DNA of 64,000 nucleotides, from the NCBI GenBank assembly GCA_015680685.1, contig MNCI01035156.1, forward strand, positions 122,040 to 186,039, in the 5' to 3' direction. Within the stretch, counting starts at the first letter, position 1; every line of letters begins with the position of its first letter. The notes beneath the pieces are model-generated. The model did no database searches. It was not told where the DNA came from and was given only the letters and a program-made list of their open reading frames with translations. Below are positions 21,435 to 31,271 of the stretch, piece after piece. The DNA is from Gnetum montanum. Its lineage: Eukaryota; Streptophyta; Gnetopsida; Gnetales; Gnetaceae. Made by a program: the position numbers and the translations under genes.

Positions 21435-22066
21435 TGATGAGCCGCGATATCGCATACGCGATATCGCATTTGCCCTGTGATATCGCATCCCATCTCATTT
21501 TCTATAAATATGAGGTGGCTTCCCTTGTTCTGGGGAGTTAGACTTAGATCCTTAGTTAAACTCTTGTAGTTTTACCATTCTAGAGTTAGAATAATTCCTG
21601 TGTGCCCGCAGTAGGAGTCATAAAGTGAATAGATCTTTATTTGAGAAATTTGTACCTAAGCACACATTTGTGTACAGCAATAAAGACAAACTTTGTGATA
21701 AACCTTGCAACATACAGATTAAGCTAAATAGTAATTAATTATTGTTAAATTTTTAAATGCTTTCCTAGTTAATTAATCTCTCTCTCAACCCTTTACTCTC
21801 CTAGTTAAGTACACNTCACTTAGTTCTCCTTACCTTCCCTTATTAGCATAAGACACCAAAAAGGTAAAAGTTATAAAAATCATACACCTCAAGATTACTT
21901 AACCATACAACCATGACAATACAAGTAAGTTTGGGAAGACAATGATTGATTAACCTTGAGTGTTCCATTAAGGCGCGTAAGCACTTAGTCCTTGGAGTTC
22001 GATCGGATCGCGTGTGAGATGCTCGTATTCGTATGGTTGAGTGTAGGGGTACCTCGCCACTCATCA
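21435..22066 (+). repeat. Gy3 5' LTR
   Basis: 632 bp as assembled. GATATC dyads at 21446 and 21460 (14 bp apart) and 21479, TATAAATA at 21503-21510, a polyadenylation-type AATAAA at 21679. A single N at 21815 replaces about 169 bp that are present in the 3' LTR (30651-30819). Confidence 0.92.
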
Positions 22067-22067
22067 T

Positions 22068-22085
22068 TAGCACCATTGCTGGGGA
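22068..22085 (+). promoter_or_regulatory. Gy3 primer-binding site
   Basis: TAGCACCATTGCTGGGGA, right after the LTR. It matches TGGCGCCGTTGCCGGGGA (complement of the plant tRNA-Asp 3' end) with transition-type changes only. Confidence 0.75.
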
Positions 22086-22181
22086 CTTAGTTGTTTGTGT
22101 GCTACGTAGAACATAGGAAATCATTCATATCATTGGGATGCTAGAACAAACCCTTAGGGTTAACCAAGGAAAGATAAGACA

Positions 22182-24690
22182 ATGGTAAATCACACACCGA
22201 ACAAGAAGAACATGTATTCTTCTTTGCACAAGAGCACTTCACCACCTAGGACTAACACAAGAGATAGTCGGCGACATAACACATGTAACCAAGATCCACC
22301 AATTCCTAAACAGTTTTGGGTAGTATATACTCATGACGATGAGTATGTACCCGATTTTACCTTTATCCTCCACCAAGATGAACAACTGCATTGGAGAGAC
22401 TTGGAGGGTAACATAGTGTTGCCTTCAAACTGATTAATCCCCAACATGCTTCTTCTTGCTCTCACATGAATAGACATGTTGCTTTTATATGTGGAATATG
22501 TTGCGTGCGATCATGACACAAGGGACTACCATCTCAGAGAAGCACAACGTCAATGGGACTTGCGATAGGAGAGATATCATACATCCTTGAAGGGTAAAGG
22601 GCCCTATAACGTTTTGCATGTCTTAAGCGAAATTGAGGATGGTGAATCGGTTTCAATAGGTTCCCCACCAAATGATGTTCCCGTGGTGTATCAGAACCTC
22701 CACTCCACGGTTTGCATCCTTGGTTCTGATCCTCACGAACACGAAGTGTTCAACAAGGGAACACAAACACATGATAAGAGCAGATGTTCTGATCGTAATC
22801 ATGATTGGGGTTGAGACCATCGAAGAAGAGGTAGAAAATATCATCATGGTGATGGTTCTCCTTCTTCTTCACCTTCATCATCACATTCACCCTCTTCTTC
22901 AATGTCGGAAGCAATCATAAGCAACCTAACTATGAGGATAAAGGAAAATAAAGTGAAAAACACCAATGAGATAGTCGAGAGCAAGGATGAGGGCACTCTA
23001 AGGAATCATGGCATAGAAGAAGGGAGAGTAGGGAACCACGTAAACATCATAGATGCTATGAATTAGATGACCATGAAGAACCCCTACTCACAACTAGAAG
23101 AATGCTAGATATCATGGAGGCCGTAAGAGTTCCAACAAGGCATCAAAAGGATAGTAGGATCAAGAGGTTAGACATGAACAATATCCCATGATTTGAAGGG
23201 GGATACAACACTGATCCTCAAAATCACCTACAAGCATTCCACGATGCATGTTCCTTGCAAAACATCAAGAACGAATGGAAAAAACTGAAGTTGTTCCCAA
23301 GGACACTAGTAAAAGAAGCGGAAACCTGGTACTGGTCCTTAGAACCATAATTCATTTGGAGGTGGAGTACAATGTTAGAACTGTTTAATGATAAGTACCA
23401 AACATACTCCTAAGTGTTTAACTTGTGAAAGCAAATCCAAGGATGGAAGTAGGGAAATCATGAACCCTTGGATGCTGCCATGGACCGTCATTATGTACTT
23501 TTACATCGTTGCCTGGGCCATGGTTATTCACAGCAAGATCAACTATGCCATCTCGTAGATGGACTTAGGCATGAAATAAGGAGAATCCTTGGAATGTATG
23601 CCCAAGGGAGATTATCAGAGCTTAGGTCTCATCAGGTTCATAGATTGCTAGATCAAGTAGCCAAGGAAGAAGGGGAGCTATGTAAGAGAGAAAGTGTAGA
23701 AGAGTACAACTGAGATCCTTCCCTCCAAAAAATGGGAGTGAGATTCTGTGAGGAGGAGGAAGAGTCATCACTCAAAGAGATGATGAATAGGAAAACCATG
23801 CTACTCCAAAAATTAACAACAGAGGTATCGAAAAAGGTAGACCAAATGTGGGACTCCCTGGATAGTAGGTTTAAAACTATTCTTAAAATCATAGAGGAGT
23901 CTAGGGAGCGAGGTAGTGACTATGACAAAAATAAAAAGAAGGAAGTGGACAATGCACGTAACAAAGGTAAGGGTAAAATGGCCATCACCAAGGAGGTTGT
24001 GGATTTAGATATAGACAATGAAGGTGGATGTGAGATATTCCAATACGACCATCCTAAGGGATGTTGCCTAGTGATCTCACATCTACAAGAGTCTGTGGTG
24101 TATGCACTCAACCCATGATTTAACAAACAGAAAGCACCCCAATGGTTATCTTATCCCCAAGGTAACCGAAGGCAGTTCCACCAACCTTCAACGTATTATC
24201 CAAGTGGAACACCACCACAACTTGTTGAGAAACACCAATAGTGGCAATACCCATAGTCATGGGGGATGCCACCACTAAGGCAATAATACCCCTACTGGAA
24301 ACCAGATCCATATGTCTACTATGTGTAGCAGCCAATCTCTCCACGTGACTCTGTTGGTCACGTGACACCACAACATCACTACCAAGCTCGAAAGTATTAT
24401 AGGACTCCTTCTCCTAGGGGAGATAACCCACACGTGTACCATCCTCGAAATCCATCTGCAACTCTCACACCGATAGCTCCATTACCACCCTCTTTAGCAA
24501 TGCAAGGGGAACTCCCCACTCAACCGCAACAATGTAATGTCACGAGAGCTATGAATCCTCAACCCACAATTGGTTCTAACAACTTTATGAAGAAAATACC
24601 TTTCTTCAGAACCAACAGTCCAACCAAGCACTCACAATCACAAGTGGTTGAACATTTGAACACCTCTATATCAAATAAGGCTTAATAGCT
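22182..24690 (+). pseudogene. Gy3 gag pseudogene
   Basis: Opens at ATG 22182 with an 83-codon head (PPIPKQFWVVYTHDDEYVPD; FILHQDEQLHWRDLEGNIVL). An acidic/His-Ser-rich linker follows, then the gag core: LDMNNIP-stop-FEGGYNTD (about 23170), QAFHDACSLQNIKNEWKKLK, the open piece 23468-23713 (LVDGLRHEIRRILGMYAQGR; RLLDQVAKEEGELCKRESVE) and 23732-24118. The tail is proline-rich with YPYWKPDPYVYY and an HVYHPRNPSA motif (24362-24685). No zinc knuckle is visible. There are at least eight stops and several frameshifts. Confidence 0.85.
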
Positions 24691-24729
24691 CCCTTGAAAC
24701 CAAACACTAATCTCAACGCATATAGTTAT

Positions 24730-25470
24730 GTTAACACATGCCATTACTGACTGGATTAAGGTGGGCTAGCTTCCCAGGAAATTCTTTGATCTTGGAAGTC
24801 CTCTAATCTATCTCCAAGTCACTGGGAATGAACCATGTAAAGATCTTTTAGACTCAATTTCCAGAGTCAATCTAATATCACAAGATATGTACAAAGCCTA
24901 GAACCTGCCTCCATTAAGGAAGAGTAATATTCGACTAGAGCTAGCTGACCAGTCCATGACTATCCCCTTGGGACTGGTAGGGACATCATTACCACTATGT
25001 GTGGGTGGTCGTATCTGGCTAATTTCCTAGTGATACAAGTGAACAATGGTAAAGGGGACTTCCTAATAATAATGGGAGAAGCATGGCTAAGTCCTATAGA
25101 TGCATGCCTAAGAATTTGCGATCTTTCCCTGGAAATATCTAAGAAGAACACTTTTGGAAAGATCGAGAACAAGAAAGTTACATGCATCGCATACAGTGAC
25201 ACAGGGTGCCATTGCATGCAGAGATTATGGGTTATGCAAAGTTTAGCATTGCCTGCATGCAATCGGTGTGCACAAGACATTAATATACAAAAGTGCCTGT
25301 ATGCAGTAGCCACATGACAAGAAGACACCCAGTGGCTGATGGATGATCAAGAGAGTAACTCACTAACGTGCATGGAACTAATTGAGGGAATAACTAGTGC
25401 TTACATTGAAAGCATAGATACATTAGAGCAATTTCGTTGCCAAATTCGAAGCCTTAACCTTGAAAACATC
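24730..25470 (+). pseudogene. Gy3 retropepsin and pol linker
   Basis: The sequence ITDWIKVG, FFDLGSPLIYLQVTGNEPCK, LLDSISRVNLISQDMY leads into the flap and IIMGEAWLSPIDACLRICDL, a gypsy retropepsin. The catalytic D-S/T-G appears as D-S-I (24851-24859), so it is inactive. A one-base shift after GLV (near 24980) moves the frame to the open piece 24997-25317. The linker (CLYAVAT-stop-QEDTQWLM) is shared with Gy1 and Gy4. Confidence 0.8.
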
Positions 25471-25599
25471 AACTAGATCAAGTTTGAAATTCTTGAGAGA
25501 TTTAAACAAGAGCCCCTAGATTTGAAACCATTGCCCACCGGTTTGGAGTATGTGGCCCTAAAAAATGGACAATCGATGATTATCAACGTAAGACTTGTT

Positions 25600-26520
25600 C
25601 CCAAATAAAAAGAAAGATTGCTGAAAGTGATAAAAAAGTGGTCAAAAGCCTTTGCCTAGTCATACCCCAAGTTAACTGGAATAGATTCTAGGATATGCCA
25701 ACATAGGATTTACAGTGACTCCTCCATAAAACCTTGAAAACAACCGCAGAGGCAATTGAACCCAAAATTGAAGCAAATAGTAAAAGAATAAGTAGAACAG
25801 CTTCTTAAGGTTGGGTTCATATATCCCATTGCTAATAGTGAATTGATTAGCCCTTTGGTGATCGTGCCTAAAAAGGGAGGCAAATGAAGGGTGTGTATAG
25901 ATTTTAGGCTGATGAACATGACAACATTTAAGGATCACTTTCTGTTGCCATTTGTTGACCAAGTCTTAGACACCATAGCATGGCATCGCTATTATAGTTT
26001 TCTAGATGGCTATAGTGGATACAACCAAATACAGATAGCCCCAGAGGATCAAGCTAAGACAATGTTCACCAGTCCTTGGGGAACATTTGCATATAAAAAA
26101 ATGTCGTTTGGATTGTGCAATGCTCTTTCCATGTTTCAATGCCTAGTTCTAAGCATATTCCAACAACAAATAGGAAATGGAGTAGAAGTCTTTATGGATG
26201 ACTTCTCCACTTATGGAATAATCTTTGATCAAGCGTTGAACTGATTAGAGCAAGTGCTGAAAAGATGCATATAAATCAACCTAAGGCTCAACTGGTAGAA
26301 AATCCACTTGATGGTCTAAGAAGGCATAGTACTTGGGCATAAGATTTCACATTCAAGAATAGAGGTAGACCAAGATAAAGTTAGGGTCATCCAAGAAATC
26401 ACCCATCAATCAGAAACTATCAAAGACATTTGGTCATCCTTTAGACACACTGGCTATTATAGGAGGTTCATTGAGAATTTCTCAAAGGTTGCCAAACTGT
26501 TGGTAGAACTAACAAAGAAG
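25600..26520 (+). pseudogene. Gy3 reverse transcriptase
   Basis: Gypsy RT blocks in order: ISPLVIVPKKGGK-stop-RVCIDFRLMN (25843 on), FLDGYSGYNQIQIAPEDQAK, TMFTSPWGTFAYKKMSFGLC, then the active site FMDDFSTYG with FMDD at 26191-26202 intact. Palm and thumb continue (VLGHKISHSRIEVDQDKVRV; TGYYRRFIENFSKVAKLLVE). The longest open piece is 25891-26244. Stops at 25888, 26242 and others break it. FMDD is the usual variant of YVDD in this lineage. Confidence 0.9.
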
Positions 26521-26992
26521 GACGTACCATTTGAATGGACCAGGGAATGCGAATGAGCATTCCAGACCTTGAAACAAAATCTTGTAGTAATTCCCATTCT
26601 ACAAGCTCTTGACTAGTCCAGACTATTCCACATAATGACTAACGCATGCAATTATAATTTGGGCACCATACTTACATAGTTAGATGATCAAAAATATCCT
26701 TACTACATTCACTGTACAAGTAGGAGTATCGTCGGTGCACAACTTAACTACACAACTACCAAGAAATAATTAATGGATGTAGTGTTTGGACTAAATAAGT
26801 TCAAGCATTATGTGTTAGGCTACAAAGTGTTCATCCACATGGATCATAGTGCAACCCAGTTCCTCATGAACAAATCGATAGTTAGCCCTCGTATTATATG
26901 ATGGCTAGTAATCCTACAGGAGTTCGATCTAACGATGATTGATAAAAAGGACACTGAGAATGTAGTTGTAGATCNACACAACTGAGATAAAT
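26521..26992 (+). pseudogene. Gy3 RNase H remnant, cut by the assembly break
   Basis: Reads VPFEWTRECE-stop-AFQTLK, then a degraded MTNACNYNLGTIL (where DASDYAVGAVL is usual, first Asp changed to Asn), TTKK-stop-LMDVVFGLNKFKHY, VFIHMDHSATQFLMNKS and LTMIDKKDTENVVVD. The last words should continue HLSQL; that continuation is present only on the reverse strand of the duplicated arm at 26976-26992. Confidence 0.8.
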
Positions 26993-27140
26993 GATCTACA
27001 ACTACATTCTCAGTGTCCTTTTTATCAATCATCGTTAGATCGAACTCCTGTAGGATTACTAGCCATCATATAATACGAGGGCTAACTATCGATTTGTTCA
27101 TGAGGAACTGGGTTGCACTATGATCCATGTGGATGAACAC
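26827..27140. repeat. 148-bp perfect inverted duplication around an N (assembly artefact)
   Basis: 26827-26974 and 26993-27140 are reverse complements of each other by eye. The centre is one N (26975) and 17 bases that, read in reverse, simply continue the RNase H frame (HLSQLC). The right arm is followed by 48 Ns (27141-27188). This is best explained by a contig end placed twice in opposite orientation during gap filling. Confidence 0.85.
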
Positions 27141-27188
27141 NNNNNNNNNNNNNNNNNNNNNNNNNNNNNNNNNNNNNNNNNNNNNNNN

Positions 27189-28090
27189 GATGCTCATGAG
27201 GGCCCTTGTGGGGGTCACTATGCAAGGAGATGAACGGCTATTAAGATTTTTCTTGTAGGATATTACTGGCCAACATTATTTCAGGATGCCCATTAATTTG
27301 TCTGATCTTGTGAGCACTACCAATGTGATGGGGGAATGACAACTAGAATGGAGGGTCCACAACAATGGATTCAACCTTTAGAACCCTTCGACATTTGGGG
27401 AATAGACTTGATGGGGCCCATTACACCAATGTCCAATGGAACAACTTACATCATTGTTGCTGTAGACTATCTAACAAAATGGGCTGAAGTAGCTACTGTT
27501 ACAGACTGCACATCATACAACTGCATGATTTGTGCAACAACAAATCGTAAACAGGTTTGGTGTGCCACATGTACTTATCTTGGATAATGGAACACACTTC
27601 ACAAGTGCAACCTTTGAGAAGTTAATGCAATGCTTAGGGGTTGAACATAAATTGACTACACCTTATCACCCCCAAGCTAACGAACAAGCTTAGGTCACCA
27701 ATAGGGAGATCACTAAAATATTAACTAGGACAATCAACAAGTATACGTGAGACTGGAGAACTAAACTAAATGATTCTATTTGGGCATACTGATCCACTTG
27801 GAAACTCCCTATAGGCTACTCTCCCTATGAGTTAGTGTACAGAAAGCTTCCAATGCTTCCAATTCAAACTGAGCTCTGTACACTATCCATGGCTTATGAC
27901 CTCCACCTCGATCTTGATCTAGCACAAAAACAAAGGTTGACAACTTTAAACATACTAGACAAAAATCGATTAGCTACCTTGTCATCAAATGAGTTGCATA
28001 AGGCATATAACAAGCAATGCCATGACTTGAGAATTCGAAATGTTAAGTATCAACCAAGAGATAAGGTTCTCTACTAAAACCCCACACATG
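27189..28090 (+). pseudogene. Gy3 integrase
   Basis: Begins in the zinc domain DAHEGPCGGHYARR...CEHYQCDGG (H-H-C-C), then WIQPLEPFDIWGIDLMGP with the first catalytic Asp (27405-27407), LILDNGTHFTSATFEKLMQ (second Asp at 27583-27585) and TTPYHPQANEQA-stop-VTNRE, where the catalytic Glu codon is now TAG (27691-27693). The C-terminal part has RKLPMLPIQTE and a basic region (KAYNKQCHDLRIRNVKYQPR). The frameshift near 27520 and several stops inactivate it. The polyprotein ends near 28280. Confidence 0.9.
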
Positions 28091-28280
28091 TGCCACAACG
28101 CACAAAATTTCAAACACTATGGGAAGGACCTTACATTATTCATACAACCTTTTCTTTAGGAGCCATGACCATATACAAACCTAAGAGCCCTAATAAGAGA
28201 TTACTAGTCAATGTGCAATAGACCAAGCCCTTCCATGAACTTAGAACAACCAGTGCACATAATACCTCTAAGAAGGGATG

Positions 28281-30242
28281 ACCTTGCTCATTATTTTAGA
28301 TCTTCCCCTTCCAAATCAATCATTGGGGAGATAGCCACCTTTGCTGATCAATTGAGGACCTCAGTTCCTTCTTAAGTTTTTGTTTTACACATTTTTTATT
28401 TTACAAATTTCTTTAACTTTTCATGTTTTTGTTTTGCAACATTGTTCATACTTTTTTGTTTGTTTGTGTGTTTTTTTGTTTTGTTAGGTTCATCACCTAA
28501 TAAGTGCTCCTGATGGTGGTATGAATTGTATTCTATTGATTGCTAATGTTTTGTTTTTACCTTTGAGTTATAATGTTGATACTAAGGTATGGTTCTTTTG
28601 ATATAGCAGGTAATGAGTCCACATCATCCATGCATTCATAAATTCCTATGGTTTCTCTTGGCTTGGAATTGTACAATCCCCCTCTTAATAATAAAACTAT
28701 TAACAAATTGGTAACTGGGCATTTCTCAAACTGAGGAAGGACTCAAGGACTGAAAAGGGTGTGACTTCAAGGGGAGTTGATGTATTTGTGCTGGCCATTC
28801 TCTTGGATGCTTGGATGTTTTCTTCTTGAGTTTTCCTTACCATTTTGACATTGCTCAATTATCAGGAAGCTAAGCTAATAAAAATAATAATAAATCTTTG
28901 CATGGTGTGGTTCTCACACAAGAAAAAAAAAAGAAAAAGAAAAAAAAAAAGAAAAAGAGAGTGAGAATTCAAAGCACACCCCTTAGAAGAAATAATCATA
29001 TGGGCTACAAGCACTGGTTATGGAACTAAACAAACATGTTCCCTCTAACTAAGGCCCTTTCTCACTTCCTACTTTCCTTTTTTCTCATTTCCTTGGAATG
29101 GTGGTGACTATTTTGGCGGAAGCTTTCTTATTACTTCAAGTGGATGGATTGGTCAAATGTATTAATGTAAGTCACTGGATGTGGATTGTTTGAGGTTGGA
29201 TATGGAATGAGATTGACTAAGTCACATTAACCATTAATACACAAGGGGCTGTACACCACCTTGTCTTGGGACTCCATTCCATTCTCTTTTTTCCATCATT
29301 CTTTCTCCATTTACCACCTCATTGCCAGTTGTATCAGTAGTCTATATTTTGGTTGATATATTGTTTTCTTTTTGGTAAATCCTTATGGTTAAGACTTTAA
29401 CTCTTGCTTCCAAATGACATTTTAAGAGCCTACAGACTCTTTGAATGTGGGTTTTTCAGGGCATAATGAGCATGAGGCTACTTTGGGGAGGATCCACTGG
29501 CATTCCTATTTGGTGCATCAGTTAACTTCTTTCCCTTAAACATTTCCATAATTAACATTTATTTTGTTCATTTCCACCTCTTACATCCATTTTATCGATG
29601 TTGCCATTGTTTCTTTTTCTTCATCTTTCTTATTCCTTCTATTTTTCCATTCTATCGCTACTGGAGGATTGCTCTTAGTCATGGGGGTCTTGGTCCAATT
29701 TTTTCAATTTTCTCCTAACCCCTACACCTTGGATAGTCACTAGTGTTATATCTCCAGAATCCGTATTAGCCATATGACAACTCAGCCAATGGACTGTACA
29801 CTGAGGCAAGGTATTAATTGCATTGTGATTTATTCATCCTTGCTAATATGAGATTGTGTTGTGTGTGCCGATGGAAATCATACAATAATGGACTTGAGCT
29901 GGAGGAAACACGTAGGATGGACTGGTGCTGAAACAATCATGTAAGGAACAAGATTGATGGTGCAGTTATGGATGGATAACGGAAGGCACAATTTTGGCAT
30001 CGGCAGTAACACACCTTCTTCTTTTCTCTCTCTTCTCTCTCAGCTATCAAATAAGGCTAGATGCCAAATGTGTATAGTGTTCACTCTTGTGGTCATGAAC
30101 ACTAATATTTCCATGTATTGTAATGATGATCCATTCACGTGTCACCTCATTCATCATTAGTGTCATTCAAGTCAATAATCCCATACCTTCCCAATATTTT
30201 GTAAGGAACTTGAAGATGAGTTTTCATTCAATCATGGGGGTA
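28281..30242 (+). other. Gy3 3' non-coding region
   Basis: No protein-coding signal. It starts with polypurine-like motif 1 (TCATTGGGGAGA, about 28310) and a T-rich tract, has an A/G-rich low-complexity run at 28921-28961, a block TACTTTGGGGAGGATCCACT at 29482 that is conserved in Gy1, Gy2 and Gy4, polypurine-like motif 2 (TTAGTCATGGGGG, about 29676) and the true polypurine tract (ATCATGGGGGTA, 30231-30242) next to the LTR. Gy4 carries the same region, so it is an ancestral part of the family. Confidence 0.7.
28921..28961 (+). repeat. A/G-rich low-complexity tract
   Basis: Runs of A interrupted by single G. A shorter A-rich tract sits at the same place in Gy4 (54490-54510). Confidence 0.8.
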
Positions 30243-31070
30243 TGATGAGCCACGATATCACGTACGCGATATCACATCCGCGATATCGCATCCTCCCCAT
30301 GATATTGCATATGCGATATCACATCCCATCTCATTTTCTATAAATAAGAGGCGGCTTCCCTTGTTCTAAAGAGTTAGTCTTAGACCCTTAGCTAAACTCT
30401 TGCAGTTTTACCATTCTAGAGTTAGAATAATTCCTGTGTGCCCACAGTAGGAGTCATAAAGTGAACAGAACTTTATTCAAGCAATTTGTACCTGAGCACA
30501 CATTTGTGTACAGCAATAAAGACAAACTTTGTGATAAACCTTGCAGCATACAGATTAAGCTAAATAGTAATTAATTATTGTTGAATGTTTAAATGATTTC
30601 CTAATTAATTAATCTCTCTCCCAACCCTTAACTCTCCTAGTTAAGTACACTCAGTACGATTGCTTCAAGCATGTGTGTAGCGCTTGGTAACCCAGTAACG
30701 ATTAGCGTTTGGTAATCCCAGCAACGTTGCATTGGTTTAGGATGTGTGCGGCGAGTGGGAATGGATACTGGTGTTAGGAATAGTTAGAACTTAGTTAGTG
30801 AATAGTTAATAAAAGTTAGTCACTTAGTTCTCATTACCTTCCCCTATTAGCATAAGACACCAAAAAGATAAAAGCTATAAAAATCATACACCTCAAGTTT
30901 ACTTTACCGTACAACTGTGAAAATACAAGTAAGTTTGGGAAGATAGTGATTGATTAACCTTGAGTGTTCCATTAAGGCACATAAGCACTTAGTCCTTGGA
31001 GTTCGTCCAGATTGCATGTGAGATGCTCGTATTCGTATGGTTGAGTGTAGGGGTACCACACCACTCATCA
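30243..31070 (+). repeat. Gy3 3' LTR
   Basis: 828 bp. Dyads GATATC at 30254, 30268 and 30282 and GATATT/GATATC at 30301 and 30315, in steps of 14 bp within each run; TATAAATA at 30339-30346. It ends CTCATCA and is followed by the target duplication CTAAG. Confidence 0.93.
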
Positions 31071-31075
31071 CTAAG

Positions 31076-31271
31076 GGTGAAATGAAATTTCTCTGCATCA
31101 TGCACCCAAGTGTTGTATTTATAGGTAGGTATACATCTGATGATATCATTAATACTATATTGCATCTATGATATTGTTAGTGGACAAAAAATTTAACTTT
31201 TTCTCAAATAGATGCATCGAGGCATCTACCTTGACATGGCTACATCGATGTTGGTAACCGATGCTTCATCA
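31076..31271 (-). repeat. Gy2 3' LTR, right part
   Basis: Continues the LTR cut at 21434 by Gy3. It includes the TATA region (TATTTATAGG on +, near 31118) and ends TTCATCA. The polypurine tract GTCATGAGGGTA (minus) abuts it at 31272 on. Confidence 0.8.

Larger units (their letters stand above)
21435..31070 (+). mobile_element. Gy3: full-structure Ty3-gypsy element (Athila/Tat-like), inactivated
   Basis: LTRs 21435-22066 and 30243-31070, TGATGAG...CTCATCA ends, perfect 5-bp target duplication CTAAG at 21430-21434 and 31071-31075. Internal order is gag, protease, RT, RNase H, integrase, the gypsy order. Over about 215 aligned LTR bases around the TATA box I count 17 differences, mostly transitions, so the insertion is old. 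The internal part holds a sequencing gap (27141-27188) and an assembly-type inverted duplication. No accessory ORF like that of Gy1 was found in its 3' region. Confidence 0.93.

Noticed and set aside
26827-27140. Large perfect palindrome as a cruciform or functional inverted repeat
   Set aside because: The central N, the following 48 Ns and the continuation of the protein frame in the reversed arm all point to an assembly error.
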